DNA from: Theocolax elegans
Lineage: Eukaryota > Arthropoda > Insecta > Hymenoptera > Cerocephalidae
DNA: 64,000 nucleotides
NCBI GenBank assembly: GCA_026168455.1
Contig: CM047426.1
Coordinates: 52,311,085 to 52,375,084, forward strand
Reading direction: 5' to 3'
Program-made: the position numbers and the translations under genes
Shown: piece by piece, positions 44,550-56,725 of the stretch
Numbering within the stretch: the stretch's first letter is position 1
Layout: every line of letters begins with the position of its first letter
The notes under the pieces: model-generated
Told to the model about the DNA's origin: nothing
The model's input: only the letters and a program-made list of their open reading frames with translations
The model's database searches: none

Positions 44550-45732
44550 CTAGCTAAAATTCTCCCTCGCTCACGATTGCTCGATGAAAAATTATTTTAT
44601 AATAGATAATATTAAATGAACCTAAAAATATTTTATTATTTAACTACATTCAATTATTATTTATTAAAATGTACCCATATAGAATTATTATCATATGTAT
44701 AATAATTAATGTTTATTATTATTATACGATGAATTAAAATGATAATATTAAAAAAATAGAAATTATCTATAAAAATATAAAAATAATTACTTTTGTATGA
44801 AATAGAGTTAAATTATTATTACAATAGCAATTTTCATAAAGGAATTATTATTGATTTTTATTGTCATGTGATATGTACACATCCTTTGCAAACACTTTAT
44901 TTATTTATTTAGCAGTACTTATTAATTTGTGTGTTATTGGTAATTTGGTAATAGCACTTTTTATACACTGAGTAAAATATTATAAACTATATTACAAAAA
45001 ATCTATATAAAATAATCTATATTAAAAATTACTATATTGTATAGGAAAAGTGTGACATCTCAGCAATATAATAATTTTTGCTATGTTATATAGTAAAATT
45101 TAGATATACTATCTTTTAATATCCAATATCGTAATTTTTGATATTCAATATAGTAAATTTTATTATATAAGTCAGCAAATTTTATTATTCAATCTGGTAT
45201 TTTTTAAATGCGAATGTAAGGAAGTAAAAATGAATTATATTTTGTTTTTAATTAATTCGAAATAGAATGTATATATTGGGGGAATTCCATTTGTCAATTA
45301 AGTACTACAGAAGCATTTAATATTTGGAGATTTAATTATATACTATTCTTACGCAGTTGATCGCAATTTTTATTCACTCGCATATATTTATTCATTACAC
45401 TTATTAGTCACTAACTTAAATATTGTTTCAATCGCTATCATTGAAATACGCTGAACGGAAGATACATTTTCGCATAATACACATTTTTGAGCATTTGCGA
45501 GAAGAACTGGAAAAATAGAAAATTTTATACACGCCACCTATTGGACGAACGGAATAATTAGAATAGCCTTAAATTAAAAAGTCGTCTCAAAACAATTGAA
45601 TACTGAAAAAGAAATGAACGTATACGCGTATATAAAATATTTCTACAATACATCTTATACAAATTTTAATATATGTAGTATATATATTAAAAAAAAATCA
45701 ACCAAATAATTAAATATTGATCATACATATCC
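44550..45732. repeat. Left arm of a >1-kb inverted repeat
   Basis: CTAGCTAAAAT at 44550 is mirrored by ATTTTAGCTAG ending at 49621. TCAACCAAATAATTAAATAT (45698-) is mirrored near 48276-48310. Long stretches match in reverse, for example ATTATTATTGATTTTTATTG at 44845. The arm is AT-rich without genes. Confidence 0.8.
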
Positions 45733-47290
45733 ACATTATATTAAAATTTTATACTGTCAAAATGACGATTTAAGTATAAATTATGTTATATTTTTTTTAA
45801 TAGTTTGTAAATCCACATTATATTAAAATTTTATACTGTCAAAATGACGATTTAAGTATAAATTATGTTATATTTTTTTAAATAGTTTGTGAAAATTAAT
45901 TTTTTTTTATTCAATAGGATCGCGGCACCCAAAGGAATAATTAGACATAGTGTTTGACTTTTTTATAGGTATTTAATTAATTTTTTAATGGTTTAACCTC
46001 GATTATTTAAAATGATTATTTATTTGTTTATCTCGATCCGTTACAACTGAAGTTAACATTAAGGACTGGACATCATCAACAGGAAGGGAATATTTTTTTT
46101 TAATTTCGTAATATGGGCTCCAGTAGATGATGCCCCGTCGACCTGGAGGTAACAGTAGGGACCTGGACATCTTCTACAGGAAGAAAATTTTTTTTTTTTG
46201 ATATCGTAATAAGTCTCACAGTAGGAGTTGCCCTGATGACCTGGAGGTAACATTACGGACCTAGAAATCTTCTACTGGAAGAAAAATTTTGTTTTTTAAT
46301 TTCGTAATATGCCTTCCAGTAGATGTTGCCCCGATGACCTGGAGGTAAAATTAGTGACCTGCACGTCATCTACAGGAAGAAAAATTTTTTTTTTATTTCG
46401 TAATAGGTCTTTCAGTAGAAGATGCCCTGTTGACCTGGAGGTAACATTACTGACCTACATATCTCCTACAGGAAGAAAAATTTTTTTTTTTGATGTCGTA
46501 ATACGCCTGCCAGTAGATTATGCCCCGTCGACCTGGAGGTAACAGTAGGGACCTGGACATTTTCTACAGGAAGAAAATTTTTTTTTAAATTTCGTAATGT
46601 GCGTTCCAGTAGATGATGCCGCGATGATCTAGAGGTAACATAAGGGATCTGAACATCATCTACTATCTAGGAAAAATTTTTTTTTGGTTTCGTAATAGGC
46701 TTTCCAGTAGATGTTATCCCGTTAACCTGGAGGTAACATTAGGGACCTGGACATCATCTACAGGAAGAAATTTTTTTTTTATTTTTATAATGAACCTTCC
46801 AGTAGATGATGTCCCGATGACCTGTAGGTAACATTATGGACCTGGACATCCACTACAGGCAGAAAATATTTTTTTTTGATTCCGTAATAGGCCTTTCAGT
46901 AAATGTTGCCTCGTTAACCTGGAGGTAACATTAGAGACCTGGATATCATCTTCAGGAAAAATTTTTTTTTGGTTTCGTAATAGGCTTTCCAGTAGATGTT
47001 ATCCCGTTAACCTGGAGGTAACATTAGGGACCTGGACATCATCTACAGGAAGAAAATTGTTTTTTTATTTTTATAATGAACCTTCCAGTAGATTATGTCC
47101 CGATGACCTGGAGGTAACACTAGGGACCTGGATATCTACTACAAGAAGAAAATATTTTTTTTTGATTCCGTAATAGGCCTTTCAGTAAATGTTGCCCCGT
47201 TAACCTTGAGGTAACATTAGGGACCTGGAAATCATCTCCAGAAAGAAATGATTTTTTTTAATTTCGTAATGGACCTTCCAATATATATAG
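45733..47290. repeat. Composite unit U2: leader plus ~96-bp minisatellite (~12 units)
   Basis: The ATACTGTCAAAATGACGATT leader is duplicated (45750 and 45830). GATCGCGGCACCC follows at 45919, and minisatellite units run from 46060 to 47290 with more variants than U1, many with ACATTAGGGACCTGGACATC. Confidence 0.85.
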
Positions 47291-48275
47291 TATTATTATA
47301 AATTTATGATAATTTTGTTAATAAACTAAGAGATATTAACAACGTTACTAGAATGTAGGATGTACGTAGTAGATCAATTCTCAGAAATTCAGAAAAATAC
47401 AGTTCATTAATTAGATATTAAATGATATTATCCACATCCACATCCATCCACATTATATTAAAATTTTATACTGTCTAAATGACGATTTAAGTATAAATTA
47501 TGTTATATATTTTAAATAGTTTATAAAAATTAATTTTTTTTAATTCAATATGATCGCGGCACCCAAAGGAATAATTTGACTTAGTGTTTGAATTTTTTAT
47601 AGGTATTTAAGTAATTTTTTAATGGTTTAAAAGTTTAAGTCTGAGCGTACGATCGTATGTCCGTACAGGCAGACTTTTTATTTTTTAACTCTTCTTATCT
47701 CTCTTGAATTTTCGAAAAAATGAATTTTATTTAATGAAAGTGATCGCGGAACCACACGGATTAATTAGTAATAGTGTTTAACTTTTTTATAGGTGTTTAA
47801 TTACTCTTATAAATGGTTTAACCTCGATTATTTAAAACGATTACTTATTTGTTTATCTCGATCAGTTATAAATGAAGGTAACATTAAGGACTGGACATCA
47901 TCAACAGGAAGGGAATATTTTTTTTAATTTCGTAATATGGGTTCCAGTAGACGATGTCGCGATGATCTGGAGGCAACATAAGGGACCTGAATATCATTTA
48001 CAGGAAGAAATTAATTTTTTTTTAAATTTCGTAATGTGCGTTCCAATAGATGATGTTGCGATGATCTGGAGGTAACATAAGGGACCTGGACATCATCTAC
48101 AGGAAGAAATTAATTTTTTTTTTAATTTCGTAATGTGCGTTCCAGTAGATAATAATAAAAATAATAATAAATAGTAATAAAATAATATAAATAACATAAA
48201 TACCATAAATACTTTAAGTACCATAATACATAATAACATAAACTACCTAATATATAAATAGATTATAATTATATA
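47291..48275. repeat. Spacer and composite unit U3: leader plus 2-3 minisatellite units
   Basis: About 150 bp of AT-rich spacer, then a third leader copy (47445-47660) with a decayed GTACG microsatellite, then units at 47880-48145 truncated into AATAAT repeats. Confidence 0.75.
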
Positions 48276-49621
48276 TGTATGATCAATATTTAATTATTTG
48301 GTTGAGTTTTTATATAAATTAGTTATATATATAGACAAAAATTATTAAAATTTTTATACTATATTTTGTTATTTTATTAAATTTATAAAATAAAGTTTTA
48401 CAATATTTAATATGGAATGTTATAATTAATCTTACGTCAATAGCAAATTTTAATATCAAAATAACAAAAGTTCTTACATCATGTATAGTGAAATGTATAT
48501 ACTACATATATTAAAATTTGTATAAGATGTATTGTAGAAATATTTTATATACGCGTATACGTTCATTTCTTTTTCAGTATTCAATTGTTTTGAGACAACT
48601 TTTTAATTTAAGGCTATTCTAATTATTCCGTTCGTCCAATAGGTGGCGTGTATAAAAGTTTCTATTTTTCCAGTTCTTCTCGCAAATGCTCAAAAATGTG
48701 TATTATGCGAAAATGTATCTTCCGTTCAGCGTATTTCAATGATAGCGATTGAAACAATATTTAAGTTAGTGACTAATAAGTGTAATGAATAAATATATGC
48801 GAGTGAATAAAAATTGCGATCAACTGCGTAAGAATAGTATATAATTAAATCTCCAAATATTAAATGCTTCTGTAGTACTTAATTGACAAATGGAATTCCC
48901 CCAATATATACATTCTATTTCGAATTAATTAAAAACAAAATATAATTCATTTTTACTACATTCGCATTTAAAAAATACCAGATTGAATAATAAAATTTGC
49001 TGACTTATATAATAAAAATTACTATATTGAATATCAAAAATTACGATATTGGATATTAAAAGATAGTATATCTAAATTTTACTATATAACATAGCAAAAA
49101 TTATTATATTGCTGAGATGTCACACTTTTCCTATACAATATAGTAATTTTTAATATAGATTATTTTATATAGATTTTTTGTAATATAGTTTATAATATTT
49201 TACTCAGTGTATAAAAAGTGCTATTACCAAATTACCAATAACACACAAATTAATAAGTACTGCCAAATAAATAAAATAATTATTTGCAAAGGATGTATAC
49301 ATATCACATGACAATAAAAAATCAATAATAATTCCTTTATGAAAAGTGCTATTGCAGTAATAATTAAACTCTATTTCATACAAAAATTATTATTTTTATA
49401 GATAATTTCTATTTTTTTAATATTATCATTTTAATTCATCGTATAATAATAATAAATTCATTAATTATTATACATATGATAATAAATCTATATGGGTACA
49501 ATTTAATAAATAATAATTGAATGTAGTTAAATAATAAAATATTTTTTAGTTTAATTTAATATTATCTATTAGATAATGATTTTTCAGCGAGCGAGCGTGA
49601 GCGAGTGAGGATTTTAGCTAG
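48276..49621. repeat. Right arm of the >1-kb inverted repeat
   Basis: Reverse complement of 44550-45732, with ~180 extra bp near 48310-48500. It ends TTTTAGCTAG followed by T, preceded by GAGCGAGCGTGAGCGAG. Such a CTAG|T end resembles Helitron/Helentron 3' termini, but no hairpin is clear. Confidence 0.75.
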
Positions 49622-51283
49622 TATTTAATTAAAATACAAATTTGTGGGATAGTAGAAAATACTTATCGATTAGTCTGTTTTGATTTCAGAACTTTCAATT
49701 GCTGAAACTGATTATGGAATTTAAGTAACATATAACTGATATATATGTTATATTAATTATATTATGTTATATTAATATGATATATATATTATATTAATTA
49801 TACTTGATATTTAATCAAATTTTTTTTCGAACTGCAAAATGTTCAATAGAAAAAAGTTTTGGAATTTTAAAACAAACACTTCGTCTATATAAAGTTTTTA
49901 TGTAGAATTTGAAGTTTTTCATTTATTACAAAAATACGTGTATTATTGATCATTTAGCATTTTTTTAAGCGTTTTTATATGTTTATCTAAAGAAATTCGT
50001 TTCCAATTGCAAAGTATTTCATAGAAAATGTTTTGTAATTTTGAAACGAATATTTCGTCCATTTAAATTTTTTTGTAGAACCTCAAGTTTTCGAGTTGTT
50101 GAAGAATAACTGTATTTATGAACCTGTGAATATCATTATAACTGGAAATAGGACTATAAAGTTCCCAAATGATAAAGAATATAACCTTAAAATTTCAATC
50201 AAATTGATGGACAACTTTTTGAGATATTTGAGGAACAACACTTTTTTCGATGACAAAAATATAAGACACTTCCGTTATACGGTTGTGCACAATTATGTAA
50301 AAATTTTTCATATTTGTCATACCATCAATATATGTAAATCGCGAGCGAAGCGAGCGTTCATAGCTAGTATATATATTGAATTTCAAGATCAGGGTAGTTA
50401 TTAGTTTGTATTTTTATTATATATTTTTATCATGTAATTTTATTATATGTTAATTTAAGAGCAACATAATAAAAGTATATATTTTGATGACATGTTGAAA
50501 ACTTACATATCTTACAAGCATAAAATAAGAATACACAAACTTAGATTGAGATGCAATGATACTGCATTATTTCTCAACAAACAGCAGGTAAATAGTTCTT
50601 TACTTTTTTAATGCTCGATTAGTCGAGTTATGTATAATGTGTATTACAAAGCTATCTTTTCCAAATGATGCAGAATCAAGAAACTATTTATTAGATATAT
50701 GTGAATATATTGATCGTTGCAATTAATCTATTTATGCCGTGAAATCAAATAATCAATTTTTATTCTTTATTTTATTATTCTTATTATAGTTAGAAAGGAT
50801 ACATTTTTTAAACGACATTTGAAATTTTTGAAATTGTTTTCTTGACATATGGAATGGTATTTCTTCTTGATGGTGTCGTTATTCTTGGTATTAATACTTT
50901 TTGTTTATTAATGACTGAAAATTTTATGCTTTAATTACGTATTTCATTAATTTACAAAGAAAGTGTGACATTTCTAAAAGACGGATCTTTACCAAATTCT
51001 GGAGTGTGTATAATACTACAAAAATATAAAGAAAACCAGAGTTTTATATTCTACCGATCTTTTTTACTTTGATCACTTATAACTTATATATATTGAGTAA
51101 CACAAATTGGCTCGGAAAGACCGAATAATATATACTTCCTAATAAACACATGCACAAGCGATTTAGAGTCAAAATTTATAATACAATGCTAAGGTTGAAA
51201 TTTGATAAGCGGGGAGGGAGGATGTCTAAAGGAAATATCGAGAAATAAAGACTTCAAGGTACAAGGTACGTGGAATCGTCGGG
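49622..51283. other. AT-rich region without a supported gene
   Basis: The frame at 50096-50404 has AT-biased composition and no recognisable domain. A second GCGAGCGAAGCGAGCG...TAGCTAG|T end lies at 50342-50368. A 52-bp sequence at 51094-51146 recurs at 56753-56805. Confidence 0.35.
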
Positions 51284-51356
51284 TTCCCGGTAGCCAAGTG
51301 GTAAGGCAAATGCCCGGTAACCAGGAGACCGTCGGTTCGATCCCGACTTGGGGACG
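51284..51356 (+). tRNA. tRNA-Thr-like sequence, probably a pseudogene or SINE head
   Basis: TTCCCGG pairs with TTGGGGA as a 7-bp acceptor stem using G-T pairs. TA-GCC-AAGTGGTAA-GGC forms a normal D arm. GTCGG-TTCGATC-CCGAC is a perfect T arm with a canonical B box. The anticodon position reads GGT (Thr), but the anticodon stem (AATGC against CCAGG) pairs at only two of five positions and position 33 is C, not T. A functional tRNA is therefore unlikely. No intron, CCA or body with a poly(A) tail was recognised. Confidence 0.4.
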
Positions 51357-51735
51357 TTGATTTTTATCTTTCTCGATCTTTCCTTTACCCTTTCACTGGT
51401 ACAGCCTTTTTTACTGTACATGCCAAAAATGGTAGGACAATAAACTAAAGAAATTATACGATTAACTATGAATATAAGGCTTTTGGAGACGCAGAATCGA
51501 TTTTGATGGTTGTGTTTGCGTCATTTTGAATTTTTTAATTCTGACCTTAGATTGGTAATCAGCAAACCCCAAAACTCTCACACACCGAAGTTGAAATGAA
51601 TTGACTGAAAAATGCAGCAGTTATTCAATTTGATCATATATGATACATCGCCAGTTGTGGCACAACTTTTTTTTGATCATATATGATACATTGCCAGTGA
51701 AAGGGTTAATTAATTTTCTAATTCCTCTGGCAACA
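51357..51735. other. Spacer before the hAT element
   Basis: Contains the sequence GATCATATATGATACAT twice (51632 and 51676), a short palindromic repeat. No gene. Confidence 0.3.
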
Positions 51736-52013
51736 TTTATAACCAGACTGAGGATATTTATGCAATATCAAATATTGCATTTAGAGAAATAATAAGTTTC
51801 AATTATAAATAAAGTCATATTTTTTATTACGTTTACAACATGCATATCCGAAATATGCAAAAAATATGCAAGAAACATATGCAGTGCATATGCTAAATTT
51901 ATATTGCATAAGTATACAATATGCAAAATATTTACTTTACTGATATTATACATGTACATGAAAATAATACTTAAATAATAATAATTAAACAATTTCTTTA
52001 CAATTTTTACACT

Positions 52014-52467
52014 TCAAGAATAATTTTGGAAATAATATGTAACTAAATTTTTTTCTAAATTACTGATTTCGAATTGATGACGTTTGTCAGTAAAAATTAA
52101 TTTGTACGCTGAAAAAGACCTTCCAACATCGCATGACGTTAATGGAGCAAATTTGTATTTAGTCCACAAAGATGCTGTAACTGCAGTATTTACGCCTGTT
52201 TTATTTAGCAGTATATCAGTAATTTTCAAAATTTCATTGATATCTGGATTTCTTTCCATTACACTTTTTATTTTCAATGATACTTTTTCACCGCAAATTC
52301 CAGGTGTAGCATGAATGTCTGTAATAAAAGTGCGAGTAATCTCAGATGATTTGATCAATGACAGTCCATGAGACTCTAATTTTTCCATAATCATTGAAAA
52401 ATTTGTGACGTGAGCTTTAATAAAAGCTAAGTCTTGAGCAAGTTGTGGATTTTGAAGACCCTGGTCT
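52014..52467 (-). pseudogene. hAT transposase, C-terminal exon part with dimerisation region
   Basis: NPQLAQDLAFIKAHVTNFSM and MEKLESHGLSLIKSSEI are followed by SCDVGRSFSAYKLIFTDKRH and LEKNLVTYY. The latter correspond to the C-terminal hAT dimerisation segment (cysteine, then RSFS, then YK). The frame is intact from the fold-back edge to the stop at 52014. The extra N-terminal residues before QGLQNPQ come from the fold-back and are not transposase. The family resembles the CGGBP1-like hAT group of insects. Confidence 0.7.
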
Positions 52468-53636
52468 ACCGCGTGGTTGGTCGTGGTTACCACGTGGTAT
52501 GGGTGTAAATGTGATTTTAGAATAATAGTGTAATGGATGCAAATTTGAACAACTTATAGGATTGCAATAAAGAATTATATATTTAACCGTATCATTGAAA
52601 TAAGTAAGGTCAAAAACTTTACGTGGTAAAACTGCGTAGTAAACCACGTAGTAAAACTAAGGTAGTGGTTACAACGTGATGTTACCTGGGTTGTAATTAA
52701 ATTATTTATTTAAATATTGTAAGATTTTAATTAAATTATATAATTAACAATAACAAAATATATAAGACCAAAAAGTTTCACGCGACATAATCGTGTGGTA
52801 AAACGACGTGGTAAAACCGCGTGGTGAAACTACGTGGTAAAACCGTGTAGTAAAACCACGTGATAGAAGCTTGTGGTAATCCACGAGGTAATAGACTTTA
52901 AAACTATGTGATTTTGTTACATAATTATTGAAATTTCCTTGTCGGAAGAAATACCAAATTGTTAAAAATATATGTTAACAATAATAGTATATCTATATAC
53001 TTACTTTTGGTCCGTAGAAGTCTAGAAAAATTTTGTTTATATTTTTTTCTCTGTAGTTTTACATGAAATTGAATTAATTGAATGGAAAATATTCTACAGG
53101 TGCGAACTTTTTAATTATAATAAATAATTAATAGTTTACAAAATTACGATGCAAAATATTATTACTTCGGAGGATATTATGTCAATTTTTTGATAAAGTA
53201 GGTACAAAATTAGTTTTATAAAGAAATTAGATGTATAATTGAAAGATTAATAATGTTAATTGCAATTCGCAAATAAATATTGTATTAATTTACTAATGTA
53301 GTGTAATTTGATTGCTAAATCCTTTCCCTACTAGCACACAACGTTGTAGCAACGTCGTGGCAACGTGGTTTTGACAACGTTACAACGTTGTTATAAATGT
53401 TGTTGAAACGTTGGAGCAACGTTGTTACAACGTGGGATATGTCCGCTAAGATGTATATAAGTTGCCGCGATATGTGGAAATAACGTTTTGACAACGTTTG
53501 AGCAACGTTGAAAATGCCTTTTAAAAATGTATTTTATATAAAAATTTAAAAAATGTTCTGGGCAAGCGAAAAAATACATTTTTAAATGCACAAACTTTTA
53601 ATTAATAAAAAAAATTAAAAAAAATTTTCAAGCCGC

Positions 53637-53706
53637 GGGAATTGAACCTCGGATCTTTAGATCCGGAGGCTTACTCTCTATCAACTGAGCTATTCTAGTT
53701 GTTTCT
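53637..53706 (-). other. tRNA-like sequence in the left arm of fold-back B
   Basis: The minus strand reads TAGCTCAGTTGATAGAG (A box) and GGTTCAATTCCCG (B box) with a T stem CGAGG...-like. The anticodon arm is degenerate. Probably derived from a tRNA and not a working tRNA gene. Confidence 0.5.
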
Positions 53707-53796
53707 GTCATTAAATTAACTTTAGGTTATAAACTACTATTAAAATATGCTCTGAAATTAATAACCTAAAGTTAATTTAATGACAGGAACAACAAA

Positions 53797-53864
53797 ATAG
53801 CTCAGTTGGTAGAGAGCAAGCCTCCGGAGCTGAAGATCCGAGGTTCAATTCCCGCGGATGGAAA
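53797..53864 (+). other. tRNA-like sequence in the right arm of fold-back B
   Basis: TAGCTCAGTTGGTAGAG (A box, consensus) and GGTTCAATTCCCG (B box), the mirror of 53637-53706 with a few differences. Confidence 0.5.
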
Positions 53865-54884
53865 ATATTTTTTTTTATTTTTCTTTCATTAATTAAAATT
53901 CTGTGCATTTAAAAATGTATTTTTTAGCTTGCCCAGGACATATTTTAAGTTTTTAAAGTTTTTATATAAAATACATTTGTAAAAGGCATTTTCAACGTTG
54001 CTCAAACGTTGTTACAACGTTATTTCCACCTATCGCGGCAACTTACAAAAATCTTAGCGGACATATCCCACGTTGTAGCAACGTTGCTCCAACGTTTCAA
54101 CAACTTTTATAACAACGTTGTAACGTTGTCAAAACAACGCTGCCACAACGTTGCCAAAACGTTGTGTGCTAGTAGGGTTCTTATCCATAAATACTAAGTA
54201 TTTTACTACTTGATTTCAACCTGTGCTTTACCACGCGGTTTCAACCCGTGGTTTTATACCACATGGTTTTATCACGTGGTTTTATTACGCGGTGTGCCCT
54301 TGTCTGGGATAGTTTAATCTTTTACATTAAGGATAAAAATATAATTTAATTACAATCCTATGAGTAGTCCAAATTCGTATTTTTTACAATTGCCTGCTAA
54401 AACAATTTTTACACTTACCACGTGGTTTTACTACGAGGTTTACCCTTATCTGGGTTGGTTAAATCTTTTACGTTAAGGATAAAAGTGTAATTTAATTAAA
54501 ATCCTATAAGTAGTCCACATTTTTTTTTAGAATATTCTAAAATAATTTTTACAATTTTACAACGCTGTTTTACCACGCGCTTTTACCACGTGGTTTCACC
54601 GTACGGTTATATCGCGTGAAACTTTATGGCTTTATATATTTTGTTGTTGCTAATTATATAATTTAATTAAAATATATAATTTAATTACAACCCTGGTAAA
54701 ATCACTACTGGTTGTAACCACACCTTGTAAACTTTTTGACCTTACTTATTTGAATGATACGGTATTAAATATCTAATTTTTTATTGCAATCCTGTAAGTT
54801 GTTCGAATTTGCATCCATTACACTATTATTCTAAAATCATATTTACACCCATACCACGTGGTAACCACGACGAACCACGTGGTT

Positions 54885-54970
54885 CTTTTCAACAGGGGAA
54901 TATGCTTAGTTTTAATACATTTAGCATCTCGCGTGTCGAAGTTGCTAATCCTCTGGTTTACAAAATAAAG
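54885..54970 (-). pseudogene. hAT transposase internal exon piece, cut by fold-back A
   Basis: On the minus strand an acceptor-like CCAG near 54960 precedes ISNFDTRDAKCIKTKHIPLL, which agrees with the hAT segment before NPQLAQDLAF. The exon is then interrupted by the fold-back insertion. Confidence 0.5.
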
Positions 54971-55189
54971 ATTAATAATAATACTTTTTAATACTCACAT
55001 TAATTATTTTTCTATCATTATTGAAAGAATATAACGGTTTTTAAAAATGATCATTTTTCATGTTGTTTTATAATAAAAAACTATACATATTTTTATTTAA
55101 AAAATATCTAAATTTCACACATTTTTAAATCGAATTAATTTAATAAATTTAATTTTCTACAATTACTATTAATCAGAATAGGTACTCAC

Positions 55190-56045
55190 TTCATGTATTT
55201 TATCTACATACTCTGCATAAAAAGGAGCAGCTTTCAACCATGTTCCCCCATCTTGTTATTATTGGTTCGGGCGGCAATGGTACATTATTTAATACATTTT
55301 TATACGTTTCTACACGAAGAGAGCTTTTAAGAAAACTTTCTTCACACAAGATATTAATTTATTCACAAGATCAAAATTCAATCTAATTTCCTCTGCAACT
55401 CTATTAAAACCATGAATTACACATGTTACGTGTAACATATTAGGAAACAAAATTTTTTAAGTTTTTCCAGGTTTTATCATATACGCTGCTGCATCAGTAA
55501 CTAATAATAATACTCTGTCTTCGAAAACAGTGCTTGGCCACAAGATTTGCAAGGATTTATTTACAAACCAAACGATAGTTTCATGGTTTATTTTATCGAG
55601 AACTTTACTAGATAATAATAAAGGCTTAGTTTCTTCAGTTTCACATAATTTTGCGATAACTAAATTCGCAATTTGATGGCCCATACTGTCGGTAGTTTCA
55701 TCAACAGATATCCAAATGTAATTGTGACCGATTTTCGATCTAATGGAATTGATTATTGAATTGTAGCAGTCATCTAAATAATTTTTCTTTAGCGTTGATT
55801 GATCGGGAATTTTCTGCTGAGTGTACTTTTGTAAAAAAACTTCTCCAAATATGATTATCGAGACATCTCAAACTCATTCGAATTGCCACCATTGCTTCAC
55901 ACATATCGAAGAAAAATTGATTTTTTTTACTTGAGAAGGATTGCACTTCATTATTTTGATTCAAATTAGCATTAGATGATGCTTCTAACAATTTTTTATG
56001 TTCTTTGTGTACAATCGTATTGACATGCTGTGTTAATTGAGATTT
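55190..56045 (-). pseudogene. hAT transposase catalytic core (frameshift and stops)
   Basis: KNQFFFDMCEAMVA opens the hAT core. After a frameshift near 55835 come NYLDDCYNSIINSIR and YIWISVDETTDSMGHQIA, with the first catalytic Asp in VDETTD. LLLVTDAAAYM carries the second Asp. A TAA after PGKT is followed in frame by LFPNMLHVTCVIHGFNRVAE, another stop, and finally TWLKAAPFYAEYVDKIHE before a GTGAGT donor at ~55190. The upstream HVNTIVHKEHKK segment belongs to a BED-like zinc finger. Confidence 0.75.
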
Positions 56046-56059
56046 TCTGTCACACGTTA

Positions 56060-56262
56060 TCTAAAAAAGGAACTTATTTATTTTTTGTAAACAGGATTTT
56101 TTTATATACTAACAAACATATGCAATTACAACTAAGAAACCTCTTTGTCACGGGATACACTACACACAACTTTTTCACCATCAAAATTAAAGCATTTATC
56201 GTCAATTTCTTTAATCCATTTATTAATTTTCTATAATTTGTTTGTTTTATCTTTTGGCATTT
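56060..56262 (-). pseudogene. hAT transposase N-terminal exon (BED-like zinc finger half)
   Basis: The ATG near 56260 (MPKDKTNKL) is followed by an in-frame stop, then INKWIKEIDDKCFNFDGEK and VVCSVSRDKE, the first cysteine part of a BED-like finger. A polypyrimidine-AG acceptor (TTCCTTTTTTAG, ~56065) precedes CDRKSQLTQHVNTIVH in the next exon. Confidence 0.45.
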
Positions 56263-56725
56263 TAACTCAATTAAATAAGTTTAAATAATATACAATTAAT
56301 ATTTGACCGCTAACATACTTAATTCGGTAACTGCTCACTTAATACTGAGCAATATATTAAATTATAAATACAACTCTTACGATAACCTTCTTACTTCTCA
56401 GAATTTAAGAACCAATATACTTTTATATGCGTACTATACAAAAGGTAATATATCATAGGCGTAAGTACTTAATTATTTGTGAAATCAATATATTTTATCT
56501 TTCGTATAGTTTCGCATAGTATATGATCATTTATAAGCTAACAGAGTATGTACTGCACTGCTTATGTTGCGTATATTGCATATTTGATATTTAAGATGTT
56601 AACAGTGAATATAATACATAAATATTTGAATATAATAAAAATATATATCTAATGTTGTATAAATATACAATATGCAAAATATGCAGCATATGTTATTGCA
56701 TAAACATCCTCAGTCTGTTTATAAC

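Larger units (their letters stand above)
53326..54177. mobile_element. Fold-back element B (AACGTTG-rich) with a tRNA-like sequence in each arm
   Basis: Ends CCCTACTAGCACACAACGTT (53326-) and the complement ending TGTGTGCTAGTAGGG (54177). The outer arm is full of CAACGTTG, an 8-bp palindrome that recurs irregularly. The inner arm carries a tRNA-like segment. The arms meet around 53752 (AACTTTAGGTTATAA against its complement). The element is 852 bp and non-coding. Confidence 0.85.
52468..54884. mobile_element. Fold-back element A (CACGTGG-rich inverted repeats) inside the hAT transposase gene
   Basis: The left end ACCGCGTGGTTGGTCGTGG is mirrored by CCACGACGAACCACGTGGT at 54866-54884. The match continues as GGTTACCACGTGGTATGGGT and, further in, TGCAAATTTGAACAACTTAT against its complement at ~54790. 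Both arms contain scattered CCACGTGGT/AAAACCACG motifs (52780-52890; 54220-54310; 54415-54610). It sits within a hAT exon, between IPLLK-encoding sequence and LQNPQLAQ-encoding sequence. Fold-back element B lies inside it. Confidence 0.75.
51744..56717 (-). mobile_element. hAT-superfamily transposon with 8-bp target duplication, host of nested fold-backs
   Basis: Terminal inverted repeats CAGACTGAGGATATTTATGC (51744-) and the complement of CAGACTGAGGATGTTTATGC (ending 56717) match with one mismatch over ~24 bp. TTTATAAC precedes (51736-51743) and follows (56718-56725) exactly, the 8-bp duplication expected for hAT. The transposase gene lies on the minus strand in several exons and is broken. 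Insertion of the CACGTGG fold-back at 52468-54884 splits its penultimate coding part. Confidence 0.9.

Noticed and set aside
43142..48075. Short frames encoding SRSLLLPPGRRG-like peptides
   Set aside because: Translation of the ~96-bp minisatellite, not genes.
50342..50368. GCGAGCGAAGCGAGCG as a Helitron 3' hairpin
   Set aside because: The two halves are direct, not inverted, repeats, so no hairpin forms; only the CTAG|T end resembles a Helitron.
50096..50404. 102-codon plus-strand frame
   Set aside because: AT-driven composition, no domain, overlapped by an equally open antisense frame.
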